From the NCBI GenBank assembly GCA_021151535.1, contig JAGKXC010000012.1:1-30540 (forward strand): a DNA stretch of 30,540 nucleotides, read 5' to 3'. The position numbers and the translations under genes are program-made. Positions within the stretch are counted from its first letter, which is position 1. Each line of letters starts with the position of its first letter. The notes beneath the pieces were generated by a model, which worked only from the letters and a program-made list of their open reading frames with translations, was not told where the DNA came from and searched no databases. The stretch comes from Sphingobacteriia bacterium (lineage in GTDB: Bacteria > Bacteroidota > Bacteroidia > NS11-12g > UBA955). Below are positions 1 through 8,170 of this stretch, piece after piece.

Positions 1-139
1 CATTCGGATATATTTGTATAAATAAAATTTATCGCAATCTAATTTTTCATTAATGCCAATTCATACTTTCAAAGGAACCCAAAAGTGGACGGGTAATTTC
101 CCTGTTCATTGCAAGGCAATTATCAATTAAAGATGTTTT

Positions 140-961
140 ATGTTTGCGTTTCAATCAGTTGAAAAGCCCATCCTGCGCGGAAAATGGCGCAGAAAATTTG
201 GGAGAGAATACTTTATCCTCAAACGCAAATTCCATTGGCTTTTTTCCTCTGTGAAATATGCCAAAGTGGATAAAAATGCGCATTTGCCGTTTTCCATAAA
301 GCAACATCAATCCTTTTTACTCAGGCCGCTGAAAGATGTTGACATGTACTTACAGCACAATAAAGTTACCAATTTGCGGCTGGCGATCGCCCAAATGAAC
401 CAAGTTGTGATCCATCCCGGCGAAACTTTTTCTCTCTGGCGATTGGTGGGTAGACCCACGGCTAGCAAGGGATATTTGCCCGGACTGGCGTTGCACAACG
501 GACAGATTTCCTCCGATATCGGTGGCGGTTTATGCCAGCTCGGTAATCTGCTTTATTGGATGCTGCTGCATTCGCCGTTAACCATTACGGAGCGCTGGCG
601 ACATGGATTTGACGTGTTTCCCGATGTGAATAGAACCATTCCTTTTGCTTGCGGAGCCACTTTGGCCTACAACTACATCGATTTGCAGTTTCAGAACAAC
701 ACAAACAATGGTTATCAAATCAAGCTGTGGTTAGATGATGAATATTTGCACGGAGATTTGCTTTGTTCGGCGCCAACATCGCATCAATATGAAATTTTTG
801 AAACCGATCACCAATTTCGGCAGCAACCTTGGGGCGGTTATACGCGTCATAATAGCATATGGAAACGCATTACCGATTTGCAGAACAATCAAATTACAGA
901 GGAACTGGTTTCCGACAACAACGCCATCATGATGTACAGTCCTTTTTTAACCGGGCGATAA
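140..961 (+). CDS. VanW family protein
   Basis: A 273-residue protein with a VanW domain at about residues 78-195. Visible family features are the region around HPGETFSLW (residues 92-100), the motif GGGLCQLGN (128-136) and the segment ERWRHGFDVFPD (151-162). The N-terminal 50 residues are basic and carry no clear signal peptide. The biochemical role of VanW domains is not established. The name comes from an accessory gene in some vancomycin-resistance clusters, but no vanH, vanA or vanX is nearby, so resistance is not implied. The ATG at 140 is the only reasonable start, since the next in-frame ATG (344) would cut into the domain. The stop is followed after 21 bases by the metallopeptidase-like gene on the same strand, so the two are probably co-transcribed. 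I see no clear promoter in bases 1-139. Confidence 0.85.
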   Translation: MFAFQSVEKPILRGKWRRKFGREYFILKRKFHWLFSSVKYAKVDKNAHLPFSIKQHQSFLLRPLKDVDMYLQHNKVTNLRLAIAQMNQVVIHPGETFSLWRLVGRPTASKGYLPGLALHNGQISSDIGGGLCQLGNLLYWMLLHSPLTITERWRHGFDVFPDVNRTIPFACGATLAYNYIDLQFQNNTNNGYQIKLWLDDEYLHGDLLCSAPTSHQYEIFETDHQFRQQPWGGYTRHNSIWKRITDLQNNQITEELVSDNNAIMMYSPFLTGR

Positions 962-982
962 ACGATAAACTGAACTAATAAA

Positions 983-2113
983 ATGTTGAATTCTAATCGA
1001 TTGCAGTGCAGAAATGCGTTTCGCCTCTTTGTTGTGGGCTTGTTTTTGAATGTGGGATGTTTATTTGGTCAGGAATATGGTTTGAAGATCCTTTCCGTTA
1101 AAGATTTTTCTTACATCACAGAGGATATGAGAAATTTCGATTCCGTTTGGTATCAATGTATGTCGAAATACGGCCACGAAGATGTTTCCCATTATTTTCA
1201 TTTTCCATTGCATAAAACTTCTTCTACGCATCCTCTAACAAGCTTAAATTTTATTGATGGATTTGATGCGCCATTATCGGATGCTTTTTATTTTAAGTTA
1301 GTCAAAACCCAGCGATTCAATGATACGCTGCACTTATATCACATGGATATGGGCTGGATGCAGATGGCTGTTTATTTTGATGTTAAGAATTTGAAATTGA
1401 TTCCATTTGAGCAGGTGGACCCATTTCATTTGCAAAAGTGCAAATACAAGAATTTAACGGTGTATTATTTGGATAGGGCGGTTGATAAAAAGCAGGTTGA
1501 AAAAGCGTATGCCGATTTGGTAAAGTCTGTAACTGAAATGGGTGTGAAAGCAGAGAATTTTACCAATCGCGAGTTTGTGGTGTACTCTGCGAACTCCATC
1601 GCCGATTCTTATCGTTTGATTGGGAGCTTGGAGTTTTACAATTATTTCGATGCCAAAGGAATTACGGGAGGCATGTCGGATCCGCACAACAATGTGATCT
1701 TATCAGGAGTTCGCAAGCCGATTCACACGCATGAATTGATTCATTTGGTGGTAGATTTTAAGAGCAACCGATTTGTTGGAGAAGGGTTGGCGTCGTTATA
1801 TGGAGGAATAGGGGCGGAGCCTTATCAGGATAAATTGGCAATTGCGATAGGGTATTTGAAAAAGAACAACATTCACAGTTTCGCTGAGTTGTTTCAGGAG
1901 AAGTTTTTCTATGATACCGAATTTAATACCAATAGGGTAGAATATGCTTTGGCGGCGTTGATGTTAGAAAAGGTAAGGCAGCAATTTGGGTTGGTGAAAT
2001 ACCAAGCGTTTATCAGGAAATGCAAAACCAACGATGAAATGATTGAATCCTTAATGGATTTATTTCAAATGAAAACCGAGGAAGCGCTATTTGAATATTT
2101 GTATTTGAAGTAA
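983..2113 (+). CDS. Secreted HELIH metallopeptidase-like protein
   Basis: A 376-residue protein I cannot assign to a named family. The first 30 residues look like a Sec signal peptide: basic start, hydrophobic stretch RLFVVGLFLNVGCLFG, then Gln-Glu. There is no proper lipobox. Near the C-terminus is H250-E251-L-I-H254, followed 13 residues later by E267 in the context VGEGLA. HExxH plus a downstream Glu is the zinc-binding pattern of gluzincin peptidases, and a similar HELxH...EGLA arrangement occurs in peptidase MA-like proteins. The protein is therefore probably a periplasmic or secreted zinc peptidase, or a degenerate relative. The family assignment is inference from the motif alone. It follows the VanW gene by 21 bases and is probably in the same transcript. 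Confidence 0.7.
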   Translation: MLNSNRLQCRNAFRLFVVGLFLNVGCLFGQEYGLKILSVKDFSYITEDMRNFDSVWYQCMSKYGHEDVSHYFHFPLHKTSSTHPLTSLNFIDGFDAPLSDAFYFKLVKTQRFNDTLHLYHMDMGWMQMAVYFDVKNLKLIPFEQVDPFHLQKCKYKNLTVYYLDRAVDKKQVEKAYADLVKSVTEMGVKAENFTNREFVVYSANSIADSYRLIGSLEFYNYFDAKGITGGMSDPHNNVILSGVRKPIHTHELIHLVVDFKSNRFVGEGLASLYGGIGAEPYQDKLAIAIGYLKKNNIHSFAELFQEKFFYDTEFNTNRVEYALAALMLEKVRQQFGLVKYQAFIRKCKTNDEMIESLMDLFQMKTEEALFEYLYLK

Positions 2114-2123
2114 GATTGTTTAA

Positions 2124-2155
2124 AACAAAAAAAGCCATCGAATGATGACTTTTTC
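2124..2155 (-). terminator. Rho-independent terminator of the CAU tRNA gene
   Basis: Directly after the tRNA 3' end on the - strand, a 10-bp stem (2130-2139 with 2144-2153) closes a 4-base loop and runs into a T-rich tract. In the - strand transcript the stem reads AAAAGUCAUC / GAUGGCUUUU and pairs fully with one U-G wobble. In the + direction the same stem would carry a C-A mismatch. It is therefore best read as the tRNA terminator, with possible weaker use for the gene ending at 2113. Confidence 0.75.
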
Positions 2156-2159
2156 TTCG

Positions 2160-2233
2160 TAGCGAAGGGGGGAATTGAACCCCCGACCTCAGGGTTATGA
2201 ATCCTGCGCTCTAACCACCTGAGCTACCTCGCC
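2160..2233 (-). tRNA. tRNA-Met (CAU), elongator type
   Basis: Read on the - strand this 74-base gene folds as a complete cloverleaf. The acceptor stem is GGCGAGG with CUUCGCU (G1-U72 wobble) and the discriminator is A. The D arm is GCUC/GAGC, the anticodon loop is UUCAUAA, and the T arm is GGGGG-UUCAAUU-CCCCC. CCA is not encoded. Anticodon CAU allows elongator Met, initiator Met or lysidine-modified Ile. The three consecutive G-C pairs of an initiator anticodon stem are absent, so initiator is unlikely. The last anticodon-stem pair (31-39) is A-C, a mismatch. Elongator Met is the best call, and tRNA-Ile2 is not excluded. It has its own promoter and terminator. Confidence 0.9.
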
Positions 2234-2244
2234 GTTTGGGGTTG

Positions 2245-2275
2245 CAAAAATAGAAAACTAAATCTAATTTTCAAA
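2245..2275 (-). promoter_or_regulatory. Bacteroidota-type promoter of the CAU tRNA gene
   Basis: On the - strand, TTTG (2275-2272), a 19-base spacer and TATTTTTG (2252-2245) match the phylum consensus TTTG / TAnnTTTG exactly. The -7 box ends 11 bases before the tRNA 5' end, which leaves a leader of a few bases for RNase P to remove. Confidence 0.75.
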
Positions 2276-2526
2276 TTGTTTTCGCCGGTCTTGTAGAAAA
2301 TATTTCAAATTGCTCCTGCTGCTATTACGGGTAGTCTATCTAAGGGATTGTTAATAAATACTTTGCGGTGGAAGTTAATGGCCGTGAAATGAGAGCAAGT
2401 CTTTCTGACACTACAAGAAAATCAACCCCAAAAAACAAAACCCACCCAATGGGAAATGCATGTTTTTAGGGCCACTAGGCCATAAGGTTAGAAAAATATT
2501 CAGGTTTAACGTATATCGCCCGATAA
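2276..2526. other. Gap upstream of the tRNA, no gene seen
   Basis: The stretch between the tRNA promoter and the stop codon of the glycosyltransferase gene has no convincing ORF. It contains a short GGCC-ACTA-GGCC inverted repeat (2470-2481) without a T-tract, and one copy of the 7-mer ATCGCCC (2515-2521). I see no RNA gene in it. Confidence 0.5.
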
Positions 2527-3597
2527 TTATATCGCAATAACTTTTTCAACTTCCGCAAATACCGCGTCTGAACTGAGTTCTTCCATGCAACTCAACCCGT
2601 CTACGCAACTGCCTCTGTAGAAACATTTACATGGCTTTGGCGGCTGAATGATGCTGCCTTTTCCAAATAAATCAAACTCGTGTGGGTTGAAAATGTTGTT
2701 CATCAACACAATCTTTTTGCCCAAGCCCAACGTCAAGTGCATGCCCATCGTTACTTGCGTTACAACCAATTCACATTGGTCAATCAAGTTGATGAAATGC
2801 GCCAAAGAGAAATTTCCCAAATATGCCGCACCGCTGCCTTCCTGAATCGCCAAATTGCGCTCGTGCTCTTGAGATCCGCCCAAAAGTAAGGGGTAATAGC
2901 CGGCCGCTTCAATTTTTTTCGCCAATTCAATCCATTTCTCAATGCTCCACAAGCGCGTTGTCCATCGATCGCCACATCCGGTGTTTAAGCCAATTACCTT
3001 TTTATCTTTCGGCAAATCCCACTTGAAACCTTTGTCGGCATGGTTGTCCAACAAATAAGGTTCACCCTCGTATTTCAAGCCACAGATTTCGAAAATCTCA
3101 GTGCAGTAATTTTTGGTGTTGGCCTTGCTCACATCATCGAACAAACCTGTATCGAATTTGTGCTGCGCCAATTCGTTCACCGGCTGGGTAGCACCATCTT
3201 TTAAGATAAAGCCATATTTTTCCTTGGCATCCACCATTTTTAGAAGGGCTGAAGCTTCCTTTTCTTTATCCAAATTGATGGCAATATCCCATTGCGTGTT
3301 GGTTACATACAAGGCAGCCTCCGTGCCCAATTTGTAAATTTCATGAATCACGCCCTTGGGAAGGATGTCGGGGAACAAGGTAATCCAGGTGAATTTTGCG
3401 TTGGGGTATAGTTTTTTGTAATGTGTAACCAACGGTGTAGTGCGGATTACATCGCCCATTGCGCCCAATTTGATAATCAAAATACGCTTCTCAATGGGTT
3501 GATATGCCAAACAGTTTTCACAGTGATATCCATGCTCTTTATGAGGCTTGCAAGGTACATGTCCGAGGAAGTGAATACAGTCTGGATGAAATTTCAT
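2527..3597 (-). CDS. Glycosyltransferase family 9 (heptosyltransferase-like)
   Basis: A 356-residue GT-B fold enzyme of family GT9, the group that includes LPS heptosyltransferases. It is expected to act at the inner face of the cytoplasmic membrane and transfer a sugar from a nucleotide donor to a cell-surface glycan. The N-terminal family motif KLGAMGDVIRTTPL is at residues 43-56. The second half has the usual VIGLNTGCGDRWTTRLW and LLLGGSQEHE segments. The core is flanked by two cysteine clusters: C7, C16, C26, C29 at the N-terminus, and C323, C325, C331, C337 at the C-terminus. These may hold zinc or an Fe-S cluster (inference). The gene stands alone. Its -7-like box lies four bases before the ATG. 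The exact sugar cannot be read from sequence. Confidence 0.85.
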   Translation of the reverse strand: MKFHPDCIHFLGHVPCKPHKEHGYHCENCLAYQPIEKRILIIKLGAMGDVIRTTPLVTHYKKLYPNAKFTWITLFPDILPKGVIHEIYKLGTEAALYVTNTQWDIAINLDKEKEASALLKMVDAKEKYGFILKDGATQPVNELAQHKFDTGLFDDVSKANTKNYCTEIFEICGLKYEGEPYLLDNHADKGFKWDLPKDKKVIGLNTGCGDRWTTRLWSIEKWIELAKKIEAAGYYPLLLGGSQEHERNLAIQEGSGAAYLGNFSLAHFINLIDQCELVVTQVTMGMHLTLGLGKKIVLMNNIFNPHEFDLFGKGSIIQPPKPCKCFYRGSCVDGLSCMEELSSDAVFAEVEKVIAI

Positions 3598-3601
3598 AGG
3601 G

Positions 3602-3635
3602 CGAAAATACTTTTTTCGTCTGAAATTCTAACAAA
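3602..3635 (-). promoter_or_regulatory. Putative promoter of the GT9 gene
   Basis: On the - strand TTTG (3635-3632), a 22-base spacer and TATTTTCG (3609-3602) resemble TTTG / TAnnTTTG with one change. Only CCCT separates the box from the ATG at 3597, which would make the transcript leaderless or nearly so. Confidence 0.5.
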
Positions 3636-3662
3636 AACAACCTTTACGCGAGAAAAGATGTC

Positions 3663-3670
3663 TAATTTTG
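3663..3670 (+). promoter_or_regulatory. Putative -7 box TAATTTTG
   Basis: TAATTTTG matches TAnnTTTG and lies 29 bases before the ATG at 3700. A weak -33 candidate (TTTA, 3642-3645) sits 17 bases upstream. It probably drives the large secreted protein gene. Confidence 0.45.
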
Positions 3671-3699
3671 AATAAGAATTCACGGCAAAGTAGGTTGAA

Positions 3700-6600
3700 A
3701 TGCTTGGAAAGATGAAGAAAATCGCAAATTGGTTGTTGTTGGGGTTGTTATTAATCGCCCCGAAACTTCAAGCATCCCACTTAGTGGGCGGTTTTTTAAC
3801 CTATGAATATTTGCCACCATCTGCTGCAGGTTATAATTATCGAGTTACGGTTTTTGCCTATCGTGATTGTTCGGGTACGGTACAGTTTGATGATGTAATT
3901 GGCCTCTGTATTTACAACGGCGATAAAACGCTGTACAAGCAGGTGGATGTAAAGATTTTGCAGAAGAAGAAAGTGGATCCGGTTGGTAATACTGCCTGTC
4001 CGGAAGCTGCAAGTGCTTGTTTGGAACAAGGAATTTATCAAACTACTATTACAGTTCCGGCATCAAGCACCGGATACCACTTGAAATGGGAGCGTTGTTG
4101 CCGAAATACCCAAACCAATTTGGCCGATAATAGCGGGGTTGCGTACCAGGGTCAAACCTATTATGGGTACATACCGCCAACCAATATCGCCAATAGTTCT
4201 CCATACTTTTTGGATGTTCCTGTACCTTTTATTTGTGCCGGCGATACCACAACCATTCGTAACCGTGCTTTGGATAAAGATGGCGATTCATTGAGTTATA
4301 AAATTGTAACTCCTTGGCAGGGAGCTACTTCGGGGTTGCCAACAGTGCTCAATTGCGCTTCTACCATGACGCCTTTTTACCAAGTAGATTATAACGGCGG
4401 ATTCAGTGGTACATCGCCATTTGGTAGTTCTGGCATTGCCAAAGTGGATGCTTTCAACGGTCTTACAACTTATTTGGCTCCGAATACCGGGCGATATGCG
4501 GTGTGTGTGGAGGTTACTGAATGGCGCAATGGGGTTGCCATTTCAGTAGTGCGTTTGGATTTGCAAATTCTGGTGATCTCTTGTGGTAAAAACGATAAAC
4601 CACGCTTGAAGTACGAAGGTGGAACCCAAGTTTGGCAAGTGGAAGTGGGTGAAACCATCTGCAAAGATGTTACTGCTTACGATTCTAAAGATACCCAACA
4701 AATTATCACCCTAAAGGCTTATGCTGATATCATCAATGGTACCAATGGTTATATTGGTTCTAAGGCTACATTAACACCCACTGTAAATGCAGCCGTTAAA
4801 ACCGTTACCAGCAAATTCTGTTGGAAGCCCGATTGCAATATCAATACTACCAATCCTTATCGCGTTACGTTTGAAGCCGTGGATAATGGATGCCCTTCTA
4901 AGTATATCAACGAAAACGTATTGATTTATGTGAAGCCCGTTAAGGTAGTTGAAACCATTATTGGGCCGCAAGTACAGTGTGCCAATGCGTTGGGTGTTGT
5001 TTATAATATTTCTAATAATCAGAGCGATCACAAATACAAGTGGATTGTAACCGGAGGAAAAATAGTAGGTGTAGATACAGCCACGCAGTTGGTTGTGAAT
5101 TGGGGAACCGATACAGTGGGAATTGTGAGTTTGTATGTGATGAACAAATATGGCTGTCAATCAACGCCCATTAATTATCGAGTAAAACTGTTGAAAGCGC
5201 CTTCATCGCCAGTAATTACAGGGCCTGATACCGTATGTTTACAGCAGAATTTCAGCAAGAAATTCACCATGCCTTCCACATACACAGTTAGTTACAATTG
5301 GAATACGTCTAAATTGAATTGGGTTTCTGATAACAATGCGGCGGGTACGTTTACCATGACGTTTAAGCCCACTTCCGGCGGACCCAATGCTTGGATTGCC
5401 ATGCGATTGGCGAACTCTGTTACTTATGGAGGATTTCCAGTTACCTGTTACAGCCCTTGGGATACCGTTAAGGTATTTGTGAGCACGCCAGTTTCCAGCG
5501 GAGTGATTGGGCCTCAAAGTGTATGCCCAAACAACAAAGGGTTGATTTATAATTTGGATCAAAAATTTGCTGGGGCGAAGTACATTTGGTCGTCTACGGG
5601 CAGTACAAATGGTAAAGTGGTGAATGATACCCAATATGTGGTTGACTGGGGTGGAGTGGGCACGGGTTCGGTGAAAGTGGTAGTGGTGGATCGCTTTGGA
5701 TGTAAAGATTCATCGCAGATTTCTGTATTAAAAAATCACGCTTTGAAAGCACCGAAAGTATATGGCGATTCCATTCTTTGTGCGTTAACATTGAATGTGC
5801 CTTATTGGGTGAAGGGCGTGCAAAAGGAAAATTATAACTGGCAGGTTACCGGTGGCGCATTTGCTGGCGGATCTACTGGTACGAGGGTGAATGTGAATTG
5901 GGGAAATAGCGGAACGGCCAATGTTCAAGTGCAAGCTTCTGCTTATGATTCTGTGTCTAAATTGCCTTGTTTATCACCATGGTCTGCTTTAAAAGTAGTG
6001 TTGAAACCCGCACCGGCAGCTCCCGCGATGAATAATGTAACTATTTGTCAGAATAGAACTTACAATTCGTTTTGGAAACCTGTTGCGGTAGTTTCAGGCG
6101 AGAAAATTTACCCAGAGATTGTGCCCAATGGTTTGAAGTGGAAGTTTATTCCTTCAGCGGATTCTTCAAGTTGGGATATTCAGTACTACGGCGATACGTT
6201 TGGTGTTTTCACGGTGAAGTATCGTTTGATTTCGCAGTATGGATGTCCAGGACCATACACTACAGCTAATATCGCCCTAAATCCTAGACCTGTAAGTAAA
6301 GGGATTTTAGGACCGGTGGATGTTTGTGTTCCAAATGTAGCCAATGTTCGGTACGAAATTTTGCAAAATGCGGGTAGTTCTTATGATTGGTGGTTGGTTG
6401 AAGGTGGATTTACTACACCTCCGGTAACCAATGATTATCGCGTTTTTGTGACGTGGAATCTTACGGCTCAGCCTGGAAAAATTGGGGTTGTTGAGACTTC
6501 CGCTCAGGGTTGTAAGGGCGATACCCAGCAAATGCAAGTGTATGTGGATCAGCCACAAGTGAGGTTGGATGTTGTAAGTGTTGCACCGCCACCTTTTGCC

Positions 6601-7377
6601 GATGATGCCATCATTGTTCATTTTCAGGTAACCAATGCGCCCCGCTACAACAAAACAGTGTTGGTGCAACGAAGGCCTTACAACAGCGGTTTGTTTACCA
6701 CCATAGGCCAAGCAGCCCATACTGATGTAACCTTTACCCATTCAAATATTAATACCGACGTTACAGCCTGGGAATATCGGGTGGCCATCATAAACCGCTG
6801 CGGAGATACTATTTTTACTGCACCGCAAACCGTGGTTCTGTTACAAGGTGCCAAAACTGGTCCGTTTACCATGTCGGTGAATTTTTCACCCTATTTCGGA
6901 TTTGTTAATGGCGTTTCAAAATATGAATTGTACCGTTCTTTTACAGCAGGAACGGGATATTCGTTGTATCAAACCTATCCAACACCAACTACTGATAACT
7001 TTGACAATGGCAGGGATAATTTCGCCCAGTATTTCCGAATAAAAGCCATTGAAAATGTAACCCAAGCAGAATCTTGGAGCAATGATATCTTAATCAATTA
7101 CGAACCGGTTCTGTTTATTCCCAATGCGTTTACGCCTAACCAAAAAGGCGGCAATGAAGTATTCTTGCCATTCGCTGGCGGTTTGAAAACCTTTAAAATG
7201 TCGATCTACAACCGCTGGGGGCAGTTGTTGTTTGTGTCCGACAATCTGTCAGTAGGTTGGGATGGCACAGTTTTGGGTGAGCCAAGCATGGAAGGTGTTT
7301 ACGTTTATCGGATAGAATATAGCGATTACCAAAATCGGATGTATTCTACAGATGGCACCTTGCATTTAATTCGATAA
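3700..7377 (+). CDS. Large secreted PKD-type protein with type IX sorting domain
   Basis: A 1,225-residue secreted protein. A signal peptide is seen in the first 25 residues (MKKIANWLLLGLLLIAPKLQA, then SHLVGG). If translation starts at the internal ATG at 3712 the protein loses only four residues. The middle holds five or six imperfect repeats of about 80-100 residues. Each opens with a pattern like GPxxxC at about residues 421, 505, 601, 684, 777 and 867, and ends with motifs such as VNWG. These are PKD-like Ig-fold modules. The last ~90 residues (from about 1138, PNAFTPN ... YNRWGQLLF ... WDG ... GVYVYRIEY) are the gliding-motility-associated C-terminal domain, the type B signal for the type IX secretion system. 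It is probably exported and cell-surface attached or released, acting as an adhesin or matrix protein. The ligand is unknown. Confidence 0.88.
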   Translation: MLGKMKKIANWLLLGLLLIAPKLQASHLVGGFLTYEYLPPSAAGYNYRVTVFAYRDCSGTVQFDDVIGLCIYNGDKTLYKQVDVKILQKKKVDPVGNTACPEAASACLEQGIYQTTITVPASSTGYHLKWERCCRNTQTNLADNSGVAYQGQTYYGYIPPTNIANSSPYFLDVPVPFICAGDTTTIRNRALDKDGDSLSYKIVTPWQGATSGLPTVLNCASTMTPFYQVDYNGGFSGTSPFGSSGIAKVDAFNGLTTYLAPNTGRYAVCVEVTEWRNGVAISVVRLDLQILVISCGKNDKPRLKYEGGTQVWQVEVGETICKDVTAYDSKDTQQIITLKAYADIINGTNGYIGSKATLTPTVNAAVKTVTSKFCWKPDCNINTTNPYRVTFEAVDNGCPSKYINENVLIYVKPVKVVETIIGPQVQCANALGVVYNISNNQSDHKYKWIVTGGKIVGVDTATQLVVNWGTDTVGIVSLYVMNKYGCQSTPINYRVKLLKAPSSPVITGPDTVCLQQNFSKKFTMPSTYTVSYNWNTSKLNWVSDNNAAGTFTMTFKPTSGGPNAWIAMRLANSVTYGGFPVTCYSPWDTVKVFVSTPVSSGVIGPQSVCPNNKGLIYNLDQKFAGAKYIWSSTGSTNGKVVNDTQYVVDWGGVGTGSVKVVVVDRFGCKDSSQISVLKNHALKAPKVYGDSILCALTLNVPYWVKGVQKENYNWQVTGGAFAGGSTGTRVNVNWGNSGTANVQVQASAYDSVSKLPCLSPWSALKVVLKPAPAAPAMNNVTICQNRTYNSFWKPVAVVSGEKIYPEIVPNGLKWKFIPSADSSSWDIQYYGDTFGVFTVKYRLISQYGCPGPYTTANIALNPRPVSKGILGPVDVCVPNVANVRYEILQNAGSSYDWWLVEGGFTTPPVTNDYRVFVTWNLTAQPGKIGVVETSAQGCKGDTQQMQVYVDQPQVRLDVVSVAPPPFADDAIIVHFQVTNAPRYNKTVLVQRRPYNSGLFTTIGQAAHTDVTFTHSNINTDVTAWEYRVAIINRCGDTIFTAPQTVVLLQGAKTGPFTMSVNFSPYFGFVNGVSKYELYRSFTAGTGYSLYQTYPTPTTDNFDNGRDNFAQYFRIKAIENVTQAESWSNDILINYEPVLFIPNAFTPNQKGGNEVFLPFAGGLKTFKMSIYNRWGQLLFVSDNLSVGWDGTVLGEPSMEGVYVYRIEYSDYQNRMYSTDGTLHLIR

Positions 7378-7390
7378 TATTCTATAATTG
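7360..7390 (+). promoter_or_regulatory. Putative promoter of the Bax inhibitor-1 gene
   Basis: TTG (7360-7362), a 20-base spacer and TATAATTG (7383-7390) fit the phylum promoter with one mismatch in the -7 box. The box ends 15 bases before the ATG at 7406. The -33 part lies inside the end of the upstream gene. Confidence 0.4.
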
Positions 7391-7405
7391 AATAATCTAT
7401 AAACT

Positions 7406-8170
7406 ATGAGTAATCCATTTTTCTCAGAAACCGCTTTTTCGCGTTCACGTGAAGAATCGTATTCCGACAGTATGACGGTTAGCGGTACCGTTAACAAAAC
7501 TATTTTCTTGTTTGCCATGATGATTATCCCAGCAGCTTTGTTGTGGATGGACATGGGTGTTCAGGGTGGCGAGGGTGAATCTGGTATTTCGTATGCGTTC
7601 AACAATGGACTATCAAAGTACATGTTTGGCGGTATGATTACAGGTTTAGTCGCTAGTTTGGTAATGATGTTCAAAAAGTCATGGTCGCCTGTATTAGCTC
7701 CAATCTACGCAGTAGGTGAAGGTTTGTTTTTGGGCGCTGTTTCATTGATTTTTAACGCTGCTTACGACGGTATTGTTATGAATGCCATCGGTATTACTTT
7801 GTTGGTGTTCACCATCATGTTGTTGGCTTACCGCAGCGGTTTATTAAGAGCTACCCCAATGTTTACAAAAATTATGATTTTTGCTACAGCGGGTGTGGGT
7901 TTGTTTTATTTGGTTATCATGATCATGAGCATGTTTGGCGTAAGCAATTTCTACTATGGAAATAGCATGTTCTCTATCGGTTTGAGTGCCGTTATTGCAG
8001 GTATTGCCGCATTTAACTTGATCATGGACTTCGCTTTCATTGAAGAGCAATCTAAGTACGGCGCTCCAAAATATATGGAGTGGTTTGGTGGTGTTGCTTT
8101 GTTGATGACGTTGGTTTGGTTGTACTTGGAAATCTTGCGCTTGTTAGCTAAGCTACAAAGCAGAGATTAA
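7406..8170 (+). CDS. Bax inhibitor-1/YccA family membrane protein
   Basis: A 254-residue integral membrane protein of the Bax inhibitor-1 (TMBIM/YccA) family. After a polar N-terminus of about 30 residues there are seven hydrophobic segments. The last carries the family-typical MEWFGGVALLMTLVWLYLEI and is preceded by the acidic FIEEQ stretch. Relatives form pH-sensitive calcium leak channels or interact with the FtsH protease, but the role in this phylum is not established. The gene follows the secreted PKD protein by 28 bases but has its own promoter-like sequence. Its stop codon shares bases with that of the convergent TPR gene (TTAA at 8167-8170). A parS-like palindrome lies at codons 13-17. 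Confidence 0.88.
   Translation: MSNPFFSETAFSRSREESYSDSMTVSGTVNKTIFLFAMMIIPAALLWMDMGVQGGEGESGISYAFNNGLSKYMFGGMITGLVASLVMMFKKSWSPVLAPIYAVGEGLFLGAVSLIFNAAYDGIVMNAIGITLLVFTIMLLAYRSGLLRATPMFTKIMIFATAGVGLFYLVIMIMSMFGVSNFYYGNSMFSIGLSAVIAGIAAFNLIMDFAFIEEQSKYGAPKYMEWFGGVALLMTLVWLYLEILRLLAKLQSRD
7441..7456. other. parS-like site inside the Bax inhibitor-1 gene
   Basis: The 10-bp perfect palindrome TTCACGTGAA (7444-7453) is the core of the ParB-binding site parS (TGTTTCACGTGAAACA). Over the 16-bp site 11 positions match. It is the only copy of this core I found in the window and lies about 1.8 kb from the parB stop codon. ParB binding is unproven, because the outer bases are poorly conserved. Confidence 0.35.

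Noticed and set aside
139..146. TATGTTTG, a perfect -7 box
   Set aside because: It overlaps the VanW start codon. A transcript from it would lack the only sensible ATG, so it is probably chance.
140..961. Vancomycin-resistance locus suggested by the VanW name
   Set aside because: No vanH, vanA, vanX or two-component genes are present, and VanW domains are widespread outside resistance clusters.
2470..2481. GGCC-ACTA-GGCC hairpin as a terminator
   Set aside because: Only four base pairs in the stem and no T-tract on either strand.
6307..6741. 144-residue open frame antisense to the large PKD protein gene
   Set aside because: Shadow of the coding strand. It has no recognisable domain or promoter.
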